A stretch of 64,000 nt of DNA from Desulfosarcina alkanivorans. Lineage in GTDB: Bacteria > Desulfobacterota > Desulfobacteria > Desulfobacterales > Desulfosarcinaceae. The translations under genes and the position numbers were made by a program. Below the pieces are notes generated by a model. The model ran no database searches and was not told where the DNA came from. It saw nothing but the letters and a program-made list of their open reading frames with translations. The stretch spans positions 5,766,001 to 5,830,000 of the forward strand of contig NZ_AP021874.1 of NCBI RefSeq assembly GCF_009688945.1, given 5' to 3'. Below are positions 34,387 to 42,070 of the stretch, piece by piece (within the stretch, counting starts at the first letter, position 1; every line of letters begins with the position of its first letter).

Positions 34387-34414
34387 AATCCGGGGATTGG
34401 TGAATCCCCGGATT
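34387..34414 (-). other. perfect 12-bp intercistronic hairpin
   Basis: AATCCGGGGATT (34387-34398), loop GGTG, and AATCCCCGGATT (34403-34414) form a perfect stem in the 155-bp gap between the triple-rhodanese gene and the octaheme cytochrome gene. There is no U-tract. A second GC hairpin, GGACCC-CGTC-type, lies at about 34430-34450. They may set relative expression of the two genes by mRNA processing or partial termination. Confidence 0.6.
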
Positions 34415-34456
34415 TCACACTTCGAGCCACCGGGACCCCGTCGGGTCCGGGGCCAT

Positions 34457-35593
34457 CTAAATCGGCTTGTTGAGCGTGAACGACCCGTCTTTTTTAATGG
34501 TCATTTCACCGTCGATGTAGAAGACGTTTTTCAATTGCGGACGGACATCCTGAACCATGTAAAACGCCTCCCCGCTGCGGGCGCCCGTTCCGCAAATGAA
34601 GACGATGGGCTTGTCCGCGGGAAGGGTTTTGATTTTTGCTTCCAGATCATCAATGGGGATGTTGACAGCCGTTTTCAGACTCCCTTTTTTATACTCATCC
34701 GCATCGCGTACGTCAATCAGGTAGAGCGAGCCCGGAGACTCGCTGACCAGCCGCTTGAATTCGCCATGGTCGATGCTGCCTTCTTCCACACCGGCCTTGA
34801 TGGCCGTTGCTGCGCCGGCGGTCGTGGATGCCTTGCCGGCATAGGCCGTCCAGGCCGGATAGCCTTCGGCGAAGACCTTGACGTTGGTGTAGCCCATGGC
34901 CATGGCTTTGGCGGCGCTCTTGTGGCTCAGCTTGCAGTGCAGGCCGCCGCAATAGAACACCACCAGTCTGCTCGTGTCCGCGGGCAGCTGGTCCTTGAAT
35001 TTGTCAAACTGCATGTCGGGAATGCTGATGGCCGTGGGAATGTGGGCCTTGTCATATTTTTTGCGTTTGGGACGCGAGTCCACCAGGGTCATGTCGGCGC
35101 CCTTGTCGATTTGCGCCTTGACCCATTCGGCCGATACGGCCGGGTAATGGGATTTGTCCGCCATCCACGCGGGATAGCCTTCGGCAAAGACCTTGACGTT
35201 GGTGTATCCCAGCTTTTCCGCTTTCCTGGCGGACTTGTGGCTCAGTTTGCATTTCAGCCCCCCGCAGTAGAAGATCAGGAGGCTGTTTTTGTCTGCCGGC
35301 AGCCGGTCGGTCATCTTGTCGAACTGGCTGTCGGGAATGCTGACGGCCATGGGGATGTGCCCTTTGATGTATTTGGGTTTGTAGGGCCGGGCGTCGACGA
35401 GCATGACGTCCTCTGACATGGGGATGGAGACGTGCTGCTTCACAAAAGCCATATCCACGATGCCGTGAAAGGGTTCAAAGGCGGGTTTGGCAGCTGCCTC
35501 AACCGGTGCCGCCGCCTGCTGGGTGGCACACCCGGTAAGGGTGGCGGTGAGGAACAGAATGACAAACGCTGCGGAAATGATTCGCTGATACAT
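34457..35593 (-). CDS. triple-rhodanese-domain lipoprotein
   Basis: A 378-aa protein with a lipoprotein signal (LTGC, C22) and three rhodanese domains at about 45-145, 150-250 and 275-375. Domains 1 and 2 are close copies with active loops YCGGLKCKLS (C110, C115) and YCGGLHCKLS (C215, C220), each with a second cysteine; domain 3 has the more usual CGTGARSG (C334). It would carry persulfide sulfur at the envelope. GAAGGAG precedes the ATG. Geobacter outer-membrane conduits also pair a rhodanese lipoprotein with a beta-barrel and cytochromes (extHIJKL); the likeness here is in gene content only. Confidence 0.87.
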   Translation of the reverse strand: MYQRIISAAFVILFLTATLTGCATQQAAAPVEAAAKPAFEPFHGIVDMAFVKQHVSIPMSEDVMLVDARPYKPKYIKGHIPMAVSIPDSQFDKMTDRLPADKNSLLIFYCGGLKCKLSHKSARKAEKLGYTNVKVFAEGYPAWMADKSHYPAVSAEWVKAQIDKGADMTLVDSRPKRKKYDKAHIPTAISIPDMQFDKFKDQLPADTSRLVVFYCGGLHCKLSHKSAAKAMAMGYTNVKVFAEGYPAWTAYAGKASTTAGAATAIKAGVEEGSIDHGEFKRLVSESPGSLYLIDVRDADEYKKGSLKTAVNIPIDDLEAKIKTLPADKPIVFICGTGARSGEAFYMVQDVRPQLKNVFYIDGEMTIKKDGSFTLNKPI

Positions 35594-35674
35594 TTTTTTC
35601 TCCTTCAGAAATGGTCTGCGTATTTTCTAACGGGGACCGAGCCGGCCCATCAAGGGGTGGCTGCCCGCCGTCAC

Positions 35675-36019
35675 CTATTTGCACTTGGCCGGTGTGGGGG
35701 AATCGGCCGCGTGATCGTGCAGATAGGTGTAGATGTCGGTAATATCCTTCTCTGACAGCGCTTCCCACTCGGGCTGGCATCCGAAATCTTTAAAATCCTT
35801 TTTCTCGAAGGTGCGTGTCCACTGGGCCTGGGTTTTGGTATCCGGGCTGATGGGCGGTTTGGGCGAATCGACTTCACCGCGCTGCATGCATGCCTTGTAG
35901 ACCTTGCGGTAAGTGTACTTGCCTTTGCGCTTGTTGCCTCTTTCCATGGCGAATGCCATGCCGACTGTGGAAAACAGAAAAATAAGTGCGGCGACTGCGA
36001 TAATTCCTTTCTTAAACAT
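35675..36019 (-). CDS. periplasmic cytochrome c-like protein lacking the haem motif
   Basis: A 114-aa protein with a clear signal peptide (1-24). The mature part reads like a small class I cytochrome, with RKVYKACMQRGEVDSPK where CxxCH would be and a C-terminal helix ending DIYTYLHDHAADSP, but there is no CxxCH. Three cysteines remain (KAC, FGC, AKC). It may be a haem-less electron-transfer partner, a chaperone, or bind its cofactor otherwise. AAAAGGAGG precedes the ATG. Confidence 0.72.
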   Translation of the reverse strand: MFKKGIIAVAALIFLFSTVGMAFAMERGNKRKGKYTYRKVYKACMQRGEVDSPKPPISPDTKTQAQWTRTFEKKDFKDFGCQPEWEALSEKDITDIYTYLHDHAADSPTPAKCK

Positions 36020-36072
36020 GGTGCCTCCTTTTGGATATCAAATCGATCAATGGTTAAATGGGATTCGTTAGA

Positions 36073-36417
36073 TTAAAAAACCAGGTGACGGGTTCCGTCG
36101 GTTAACATCCGGGCGTTTTTTGCCTGGGTCACAAAATCATCGATGGTCACTCCCGGCACCTCGCCCTCCCGGCCGTGCAGTCCGTTGGCGCGGAAGCTGG
36201 CATCACAGATATTCAGGTCGGCCTTGCCCGCAAGCTGCCTGAATCGGGGGTCCACGGTCAGCAGGACGCCCCTGCCGGTGAAAAAAAGACTTACCTGCTT
36301 GCCCTTGACCCAGGCGGCGGCAGTCAGGTTGATCACATGGTCGAGATGCTTATCCGTGCTGACCAGGATGACCAACGCGTCTTTTTCAGTTTTGTTCCTG
36401 TCGTTAATCGTTACCAC
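36073..36417 (-). CDS. DsrE-family sulfur-relay protein
   Basis: A 114-aa cytoplasmic protein starting at GTG 36417. The pattern ALVILVSTDKHLDHVINLTA, KGKQVSLFFTGRGVLL and LNICDASFRANGL fits the DsrE/DsrF/TusD fold, with C71 at the position of the persulfide-carrying cysteine. The start overlaps the end of the 57-aa gene upstream by 7 bp, so they are coupled. With the two neighbours it forms a TusBCD-like trio. Confidence 0.8.
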   Translation of the reverse strand: MVTINDRNKTEKDALVILVSTDKHLDHVINLTAAAWVKGKQVSLFFTGRGVLLTVDPRFRQLAGKADLNICDASFRANGLHGREGEVPGVTIDDFVTQAKNARMLTDGTRHLVF

Positions 36418-36584
36418 CAGCAGACCACCTTGTCGTTCTCGAAGATCTTGTCGACCAGGTCCGGCCAGTCCACCGGATCTTCGTAAAGCATGACCACCGT
36501 TGCCGTGTCCTCCATGCTCATCGCCACGGTGAACTTCTCTACGGTGTCGTCCGGCTCCGATCTGAGGATGTGAAGAATTTTCAT
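36411..36584 (-). CDS. 57-aa DsrH/TusB-like protein
   Basis: A small gene: ATG 36584 with GAGG 6 nt upstream, TAA at 36411. The product begins MKILHILRSEPDDTVEKFTV and ends DKIFENDKVVCWW. Small size, the start pattern and the C-terminal VxxW ending resemble TusB/DsrH, the smallest member of the DsrEFH/TusBCD hexamer. It overlaps the GTG start of the DsrE gene downstream. Its position between two DsrE-fold genes supports this. Confidence 0.68.
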   Translation of the reverse strand: MKILHILRSEPDDTVEKFTVAMSMEDTATVVMLYEDPVDWPDLVDKIFENDKVVCWW

Positions 36585-36617
36585 CGATACCTCTTACAGC
36601 TCCAATTTCCGGCGGAC

Positions 36618-36905
36618 TTAAAAGGGAATGATGATATCCGCCAGGCGGACCTTCTCGGCGGCCTGGCCGATGGTCACGTGGGAAAAACCGTATTTTTCGG
36701 CGTTTTCCGAATTGTTGGAGTAGCGCTGGCCGCCGATTTCGTCCAGGAACGTCATATTGTCACGGTAGGCTTCATCCATGATTTCAATTTCATGGTGCAG
36801 CACGAACATCTGAACCGCCATGCCCGCCAGCAGCAGGCCGACGCTGGTTCTCAGGCCTTCGTACTGCTGCCGGGTGTCTTTGATGATGATGGCTGCCCGT
36901 TTCAT
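36618..36905 (-). CDS. DsrE/TusD-like protein without catalytic cysteine
   Basis: A 95-aa protein with the DsrE-fold outline: AAIIIKDTRQQYEGLRTSVG, VQMFVLHHEIEI, then YGFSHVTIGQAAEKVRLADI and a short final IIPF. It contains no cysteine at all, so it cannot carry persulfide itself and more likely is a structural partner of the two downstream proteins. It follows the porin gene by 103 bp in the same operon. Confidence 0.75.
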   Translation of the reverse strand: MKRAAIIIKDTRQQYEGLRTSVGLLLAGMAVQMFVLHHEIEIMDEAYRDNMTFLDEIGGQRYSNNSENAEKYGFSHVTIGQAAEKVRLADIIIPF

Positions 36906-37008
36906 CGGTGTTCATCCCAATTGTCCTGTGCGGCATCCGCGTTTTTGGCCCGATGGACATCCAAAGCGGTTTCCGCACAGGACCGGTGGTTCGGGTTGCG
37001 GTGGCCGG

Positions 37009-38697
37009 TTAGTACCGGAAGGTCAGGCTGAGATAGCCGTTCCACACCTGGTCGATTACCGGATTCAATGCACTGAGCGAATTGATGTCGTCGATCTTTT
37101 CCGGTTCGCCCATGGGGTTGCCGCTGCCGGTGTATTCGTAGTCATAGAAGCGAACACCGAGGGTGGCAAAAAAGTTGTCGTTGAAGATCGGCTGGTGCCA
37201 ATAGCCTTCGTAGACATGGCCGCGCACGGCCAGCTTGCTGCCCACCAGGGAATCCTCCGCGCCGGTGAAGTTGAACCAGTACTTGGAGCCGTAGTTGTAT
37301 TCCAGTCCGAGTCGCGCATTCCAGGGCATGGGGAAGGTCGCGCCCGCATAGACCATATACCCGTCCCGATCTTTCAGTTCGCCATTGGAGTTGAGCAGGC
37401 CCATCCCCATGATCTTGTAGAAGGGGTTTTCCGATGTCCTGGACGGTTTGGTGTGGCTCCAGGAACCGGACAGGAACAGGTCGATGTCCCTGTCGAGCCG
37501 TTCGGTCAGGTTGGTGCGCAGCAGCAGGGAGGCGGCATCCCAGTCGCCGATTTCGGTGCTGGGCTGAAAACGGCTGATATAGCCGCCCCTGTTGGGTTCG
37601 AACAGGAAGTTGCCATCACTGTCTTCGCTGACGATGAACGGCATGACCGTCAGCCCGGTGAACCCGTCGGTGATGTCCCAGGCATGGGCCCAGTTGAGCA
37701 CGGCGCTGGTTTCGTCATTGTCGAACAGGGTGGCGATAATGCCGAACATATGGACGTCATCCACTTCGGACTGCTGATTGCCCAGTGAATAGGTATTGCC
37801 CCAGTCGCCCTCGAAGCCAACGCCGTAGCACAGCTTGAAGGCCGCCCCGGGAATGTTGGTGACATCTTCCAGTCCCAGGCTGTAGGAGGCCCCGTCAAAC
37901 TGCCAGTTGATGATGGTGGCCAGCGGCGATCCGCCTTCAAGGCTGTAGTTCTGGTACTCCAGGGGCGGGCCGTCCGTAGAGGGCCGTCGACCCAGGGAGA
38001 AGTTGGTGGGCACCGGACCCAGATCTTTTTTATAGTTGAAATAGGCCCGTTCCAGGCGGATGGTGTCTCCGTGGGGCAGGCTGGAGGTGTTGCCGTCCAG
38101 GGTGATATCGGCCAGGCTGCCCTGGTTGACCTTGACCCCGGAGCTGTCGCCAAAGACCTTGTAGGCCGCCAGACGGCCGGTGAAGCTGAGCTGGTTGTTG
38201 ACCTTGGCCTTCATGTTCAGCCGGAACTTGTTGGTCAGGATGACGTCGTTGGTGGCATCGTATTTTTCGGGGACCATTGCCTCGGGCGGCAACATGCCGA
38301 TGAGACCCGGCAGATCGGCCGGTGCAATCGGTGACGCGGCGATCAGCCCGGCAGAAATCATGCTGGGCGCCACCTGAATGTCCTTGTATTGCAGCGTATC
38401 CGCCCGGGTGCGCAGCTCGAGCCCGAAGGAGACCTTGTCGGTGGCCGTGTGCATTTCGGTCCTGTTGAGCCGGTCGTCGATTTCCTCGATTTCCGCTTCC
38501 TTGGCCTTTTCCTTTTTTTCCAGTTCCTCCAGTTTTTTCTGGACCGCCTCCATTTCCTGTGACATCTGTTCCAGTCGCTGCTTTAACAGTTTCATGTCAT
38601 CATCTGCCGAAGCGATGCCTGGCATGGTTACGCCAAGCAGCAGCAAGAGTCCCATCAGGGTGCCGATGGCGGGTCGCGCCCATCTTCGATCGTTCAT
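37009..38697 (-). CDS. DUF3373-like outer-membrane beta-barrel protein
   Basis: A 562-aa protein with a signal peptide ending near SADDD, a coiled coil at about 35-78 (MKLLKQRLEQMSQEMEAVQK and on) and a long run of alternating amphipathic strands ending in the outer-membrane signature LSLTFRY. The family is found in Deltaproteobacteria and is thought to form porins; some members sit in electron-conduit clusters. It is the first gene of the operon, with AAGGAGG 4 nt before ATG 38697, and would admit substrate or anchor a conduit for the octaheme cytochrome. Confidence 0.82.
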   Translation of the reverse strand: MNDRRWARPAIGTLMGLLLLLGVTMPGIASADDDMKLLKQRLEQMSQEMEAVQKKLEELEKKEKAKEAEIEEIDDRLNRTEMHTATDKVSFGLELRTRADTLQYKDIQVAPSMISAGLIAASPIAPADLPGLIGMLPPEAMVPEKYDATNDVILTNKFRLNMKAKVNNQLSFTGRLAAYKVFGDSSGVKVNQGSLADITLDGNTSSLPHGDTIRLERAYFNYKKDLGPVPTNFSLGRRPSTDGPPLEYQNYSLEGGSPLATIINWQFDGASYSLGLEDVTNIPGAAFKLCYGVGFEGDWGNTYSLGNQQSEVDDVHMFGIIATLFDNDETSAVLNWAHAWDITDGFTGLTVMPFIVSEDSDGNFLFEPNRGGYISRFQPSTEIGDWDAASLLLRTNLTERLDRDIDLFLSGSWSHTKPSRTSENPFYKIMGMGLLNSNGELKDRDGYMVYAGATFPMPWNARLGLEYNYGSKYWFNFTGAEDSLVGSKLAVRGHVYEGYWHQPIFNDNFFATLGVRFYDYEYTGSGNPMGEPEKIDDINSLSALNPVIDQVWNGYLSLTFRY

Positions 38698-38755
38698 CTC
38701 TCCTCCTTGAAAAATGTGTTAACGGTAACCATCCGTTTTCTTCCTAAACCCATTG

Positions 38756-38771
38756 AGCAATGGGTATGCCA
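38756..38771 (-). promoter_or_regulatory. sigma-54 (-24/-12) promoter of the porin/octaheme operon
   Basis: On the minus strand the site reads TGGCATACCCATTGCT, with GG and GC exactly 10 bases apart. It is nearly the same as the site at 9916-9931. Transcription should start near 38745, giving a leader of about 48 nt before the porin gene. The divergent gene at 38936 is a sigma-54 activator. Confidence 0.8.
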
Positions 38772-38874
38772 GAGGCGGCAATTGTTTTAAGAAGGACATA
38801 ACAATCTGAAAAAAATATAATAATTGTGTTTTTGGCGGGGGCTTGCAAAATTGCGCGGAAGCGTTTAAGTTAAC

Positions 38875-38893
38875 ACCTGTTAAGTTTACAGGT
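38875..38893. promoter_or_regulatory. palindrome ACCTGT-N7-ACAGGT, candidate activator-binding site
   Basis: ACCTGT (38875-38880) and ACAGGT (38888-38893) form an inverted repeat in the divergent region, flanked by several TTAACA elements (38870-38875, 38913-38919). It lies about 105-120 bp upstream of the -24 element at 38756-38771, a typical enhancer distance, and only about 45 bp before the activator's own start codon, so it could also serve autoregulation. A weak -24/-12-like motif for the activator at 38832-38847 has 9-base spacing and is probably not used. Confidence 0.55.
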
Positions 38894-38935
38894 TAGCATG
38901 TTGCCTTGACAGGGTTAACACTTCGCGGAGGCGTT

Positions 38936-40303
38936 ATGGACATTGCCAAATACTGGAAAACCATCGTGGACACCTTGCAGGACGGATTGATGGTGGTAGA
39001 CCCGAAGGGAAGAATCATTGCGGCCAACCCGGCGGCGGAGCGGGTAACCGGCTACACGGCCGATGAACTGATCGGAAAGTCCTGTCGCATATTGAACTGC
39101 ACCGGGTGTAAAATTATCGGCAAGGGTGCCGGCACCCAGTGGTGCGGTCTCTTCAACAGGGGGTCCATCAGAGAGAAGAAGTGCCTGATCACCAACAAAG
39201 ACCGCCATTCGGTGCACATTGTCAAGAGCGCCTCGGTGCTGCGCAATGAAAAGGGCGACATCATCGGCGCCGTGGAAACCCTGACCGACATTACCGAAAA
39301 GATCCGCCAGCAGCAGGAGATCAGCAACCTGCGCAAGACGTTTTACCTGGATGAGGGATATCACGGCATCCTGGGCAAGTCCCCGGTGATGATCGATCTG
39401 TTCGAGATGATCGACAATGTGGCCCAGTCCGAGACGCCGGTGATGATCCAGGGAGAGAGCGGCAGCGGCAAGGAACTGGTGGCCCGGGCCATCCACCGGG
39501 CGAGCGCCCGCCGGGACAAACCCTACGTCAAGGTCAACTGTGCGGCCCTGAACGAAAACCTGCTCGAGAGCGAGCTTTTCGGTCACGTGAAAGGGGCTTA
39601 CACCGGTGCTGATCGCACCCGTGTAGGGCGCTTCGAGGCGGCTCATGAAGGCACCCTTTTTCTGGACGAGATCGGTGACATCCCTCCTGCGATCCAGATC
39701 AAGCTGCTGCGGGTGCTGGAGGACCGGAAAATCGAGCGGGTGGGTGACAACCGCCCCATTCCCGTGGATGTGCGGGTGATCACCGCCACCCACAAGCGCT
39801 TGGAGACCCTGATCCAAAAAGGCCTGTTTCGCGAAGATCTTTATTTTCGGATCAACGTTTTTCCATTGAACTGTCCGCCGTTGTCCGGGCGTCGGGAAGA
39901 CATTCCCCTGATTGCCCAGAGTTTCATCCGGCGTAATGCCGTCAGCAGTGGGAAGAAGATTCTGGGGCTGACCCCCGACGCCCTGGAGGCCCTGACCGAA
40001 TACGCGTGGCCGGGCAATGTCAGGGAACTGCGCAATGCCATCGAGTATGCGTTCGTACTTTGCCAGAGCGGCGGTATCGGCGTTCAGCACCTGCCCCACA
40101 AGATTGTCAACGGCAGCGTCGATCAACAGGCGGTGTGCGAGCTGGACCCGGCTTGCGTCAAGGGCAGGCAGGGGTTGATCGACGTGCTGCGGCAGGCCGG
40201 CGGCAATCAGTCCAAGGCCGCCAAGATGCTGGGCGTCAGCCGGGTGACCGTCTGGAAACGCATGAAAAAGTTCGGGATCGACATTAAACAGGATGTGGGT
40301 TGA
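38936..40303 (+). CDS. PAS domain sigma-54 activator divergent from the octaheme operon
   Basis: A 455-aa enhancer-binding protein: PAS domain about 5-125, AAA+ about 143-375, Fis-type HTH at the end (NQSKAAKMLGVSRVTVWKRM). Walker A is GESGSGKE (173-180), Walker B LFLDE (241-245), and the sigma-54 loop is GAYTGA (220-225), close to consensus. The PAS loop holds a cysteine cluster, C50, C55, C58 and C70, which could hold a metal or Fe-S cluster or react with sulfur species. ATG 38936 has GCGGAGG upstream. It very likely drives the operon starting at 38697. Confidence 0.9.
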   Translation: MDIAKYWKTIVDTLQDGLMVVDPKGRIIAANPAAERVTGYTADELIGKSCRILNCTGCKIIGKGAGTQWCGLFNRGSIREKKCLITNKDRHSVHIVKSASVLRNEKGDIIGAVETLTDITEKIRQQQEISNLRKTFYLDEGYHGILGKSPVMIDLFEMIDNVAQSETPVMIQGESGSGKELVARAIHRASARRDKPYVKVNCAALNENLLESELFGHVKGAYTGADRTRVGRFEAAHEGTLFLDEIGDIPPAIQIKLLRVLEDRKIERVGDNRPIPVDVRVITATHKRLETLIQKGLFREDLYFRINVFPLNCPPLSGRREDIPLIAQSFIRRNAVSSGKKILGLTPDALEALTEYAWPGNVRELRNAIEYAFVLCQSGGIGVQHLPHKIVNGSVDQQAVCELDPACVKGRQGLIDVLRQAGGNQSKAAKMLGVSRVTVWKRMKKFGIDIKQDVG

Positions 40304-40512
40304 CCCGCGCTTCATTCCGGTGTCGGGGATTTCCCCTGCGTGGCACCGTCCGCCCGATAGCCGTGGCCCGATAAAATGCCGTTGACATTTGTACCACCGC
40401 GTGGCATCTTAATTTAAATTTTGAACTTTTGCCCGTAAGCTGGCCGTGACGGCTTATTTCGGAAAAAACCGGTTCATGCCAACCAGGAACCGGAAACCGG
40501 ACATCAGAGACC

Positions 40513-40905
40513 ATGAAAGACAAAGAGTTCAGCGTCCTGCGGAAAAAGCTGAAAAAGACACAGAAACAGATGGCCCAGCTTCTCGGGACCTCCATCAAGG
40601 CGATCCACAGCTACGAGCAGGGCTGGCGGTCCATTCCGGTCCATGTGGAGCGCCAGCTCTATTTTCTGCTCACCCGCAAATTGTGCGGAAAAACGGATGT
40701 CACGCCCTGCTGGATCGTGCGTTCCTGCCCCCAGGAGCAGCGGGAACAATGCCCGGCCTGGGAATTTTCCACCGGTGACCTGTGCTGGTTCATCAACGGC
40801 ACCATCTGCGACGGTACCGTCCACGAATCGTGGAAGGAAAAGATGAAGCTGTGCCACACCTGTGATGTCTTCAAGACGATCCTGTCCAAGATTGACCATG
40901 AGTGA
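40513..40905 (+). CDS. HTH regulator with C-terminal cysteine-rich domain
   Basis: A 130-aa protein. Residues 5-55 are an XRE-type HTH (KKTQKQMAQLLGTSIKAIHS). The rest is Cys/Trp-rich: CWIVRSCPQEQREQC, GDLCWFINGTICDG and KLCHTCDVF, with eight or more cysteines able to bind a metal or Fe-S cluster. Its stop overlaps the metX start by 8 bp, so the two are translationally coupled. It could sense redox or metal state and regulate the metXW operon. Upstream, TTGACA (40382) with a palindromic CCACCGCGTGG in the spacer is a possible promoter with operator. Confidence 0.72.
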   Translation: MKDKEFSVLRKKLKKTQKQMAQLLGTSIKAIHSYEQGWRSIPVHVERQLYFLLTRKLCGKTDVTPCWIVRSCPQEQREQCPAWEFSTGDLCWFINGTICDGTVHESWKEKMKLCHTCDVFKTILSKIDHE

Positions 40906-42070
40906 GTATATCCGGCACGACCAGCAGGGGGTTTCGGTGGGCCGGGTGGAAAAGCAGGCCCTCACCTTTGCCCGGCCGCCGGACGCCATGACACTGGCCT
41001 GTGGCGCCACCATCGGGCCGGTGACCATCGCCTATGAAACATGCGGCCGTCTCAATGCGGCGGGGACCAATGCGGTGCTGATTCTGCACGCGCTCTCCGG
41101 CGACGCCCATGTGGCCGGTACCTATACCGACAGCGACGATAAGCCCGGCTGGTGGGATTTCATGGTCGGGCCGGGAAAGGGGATCGATACGGAGCGCCAT
41201 TTCGTGGTCTGCTCGAACATCCTGGGCAGCTGCATGGGGTCCACCGGGCCGGCATCCGTCGATCCGGCCACCGGAAAGCCATACGGGTTGAATTTTCCCG
41301 TGGTTACCATCGGCGATATGGTGGCTGCCCAGAAGCGGCTTTTGGATCATCTGGGGGTGAACCGGCTGTGCGCGGTCATCGGTGGGTCCGTGGGCGGCAT
41401 GCAGGCCCTCGAGTGGAGCGTGCGCTACCCGGACATGGTTCAATCCGCCGTGCTTCTGGCCACCACCACCCGGCACAGCGCCCTGGCCATTGCATTCAAC
41501 GAGGTGGCCAGGCAGTCCATCATGGCCGACCCCAACTGGAACAACGGGGACTATTACCATGGGCAGAAGCCGGACCTCGGGCTGGCCGTGGCCCGGATGA
41601 TCGGACACATCACCTATCTTTCCGACGAGTCCATGCGGCTCAAGTTCGGCCGCCGCCTCCAGGACAAGTCCGATTTTTCCTTTAATTTCGATGCCGATTT
41701 CCAGGTGGAAAGCTATCTGCGCTATCAGGGCCGGAAGTTCGTGGACCGCTTCGATGCCAACGCCTTTTTGTACATCACCAAGGCGGCGGACTATTTTGAC
41801 CTCGAGCGCCATTTCGGGGACGGCTCGGCCGTGGCGGCATTTTCCAATGCCCGGGCCCGCTTTCTGGTGGTCTCTTTCACCTCGGACTGGCTCTACCCGA
41901 CCTACCAGTCCAGGGCCATGGTCAAGGCCATGAAAAAAAACGGCCTGGATGTTAGCTTCTGTGAAATCGAGGCCCGGTGGGGGCATGATGCCTTCCTGCT
42001 GCCCAGTGAGCGCCTCTCAGGCATCATGAAAGGATTTCTGGACGGTGACAACGGCCTGCCAAACCGATAA
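40898..42070 (+). CDS. metX: homoserine O-acetyltransferase
   Basis: A 390-aa alpha/beta hydrolase-fold acyltransferase. The nucleophile Ser is in IGGSVGGMQALEWS, preceded by the family stretch SCMGSTGPASVDPATGKPYG, and the triad Asp and His fall in FTSDWLYP and WGHDAFLLP. It acetylates (or succinylates) homoserine in methionine synthesis. The start is ATG 40898, overlapping the HTH gene's stop; the metW gene overlaps its 3' end by 26 bp, the usual metXW arrangement. Confidence 0.93.
   Translation: MSEYIRHDQQGVSVGRVEKQALTFARPPDAMTLACGATIGPVTIAYETCGRLNAAGTNAVLILHALSGDAHVAGTYTDSDDKPGWWDFMVGPGKGIDTERHFVVCSNILGSCMGSTGPASVDPATGKPYGLNFPVVTIGDMVAAQKRLLDHLGVNRLCAVIGGSVGGMQALEWSVRYPDMVQSAVLLATTTRHSALAIAFNEVARQSIMADPNWNNGDYYHGQKPDLGLAVARMIGHITYLSDESMRLKFGRRLQDKSDFSFNFDADFQVESYLRYQGRKFVDRFDANAFLYITKAADYFDLERHFGDGSAVAAFSNARARFLVVSFTSDWLYPTYQSRAMVKAMKKNGLDVSFCEIEARWGHDAFLLPSERLSGIMKGFLDGDNGLPNR

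Noticed and set aside
38832..38847. A -24/-12 promoter for the 38936 activator itself
   Set aside because: TTGGCGGGGGCTTGCA has only 9 bases between GG and GC; sigma-54 spacing is strict at 10.
38915..40315. A 466-codon open frame on the minus strand
   Set aside because: Antisense to the PAS/sigma-54 activator; no recognisable fold.
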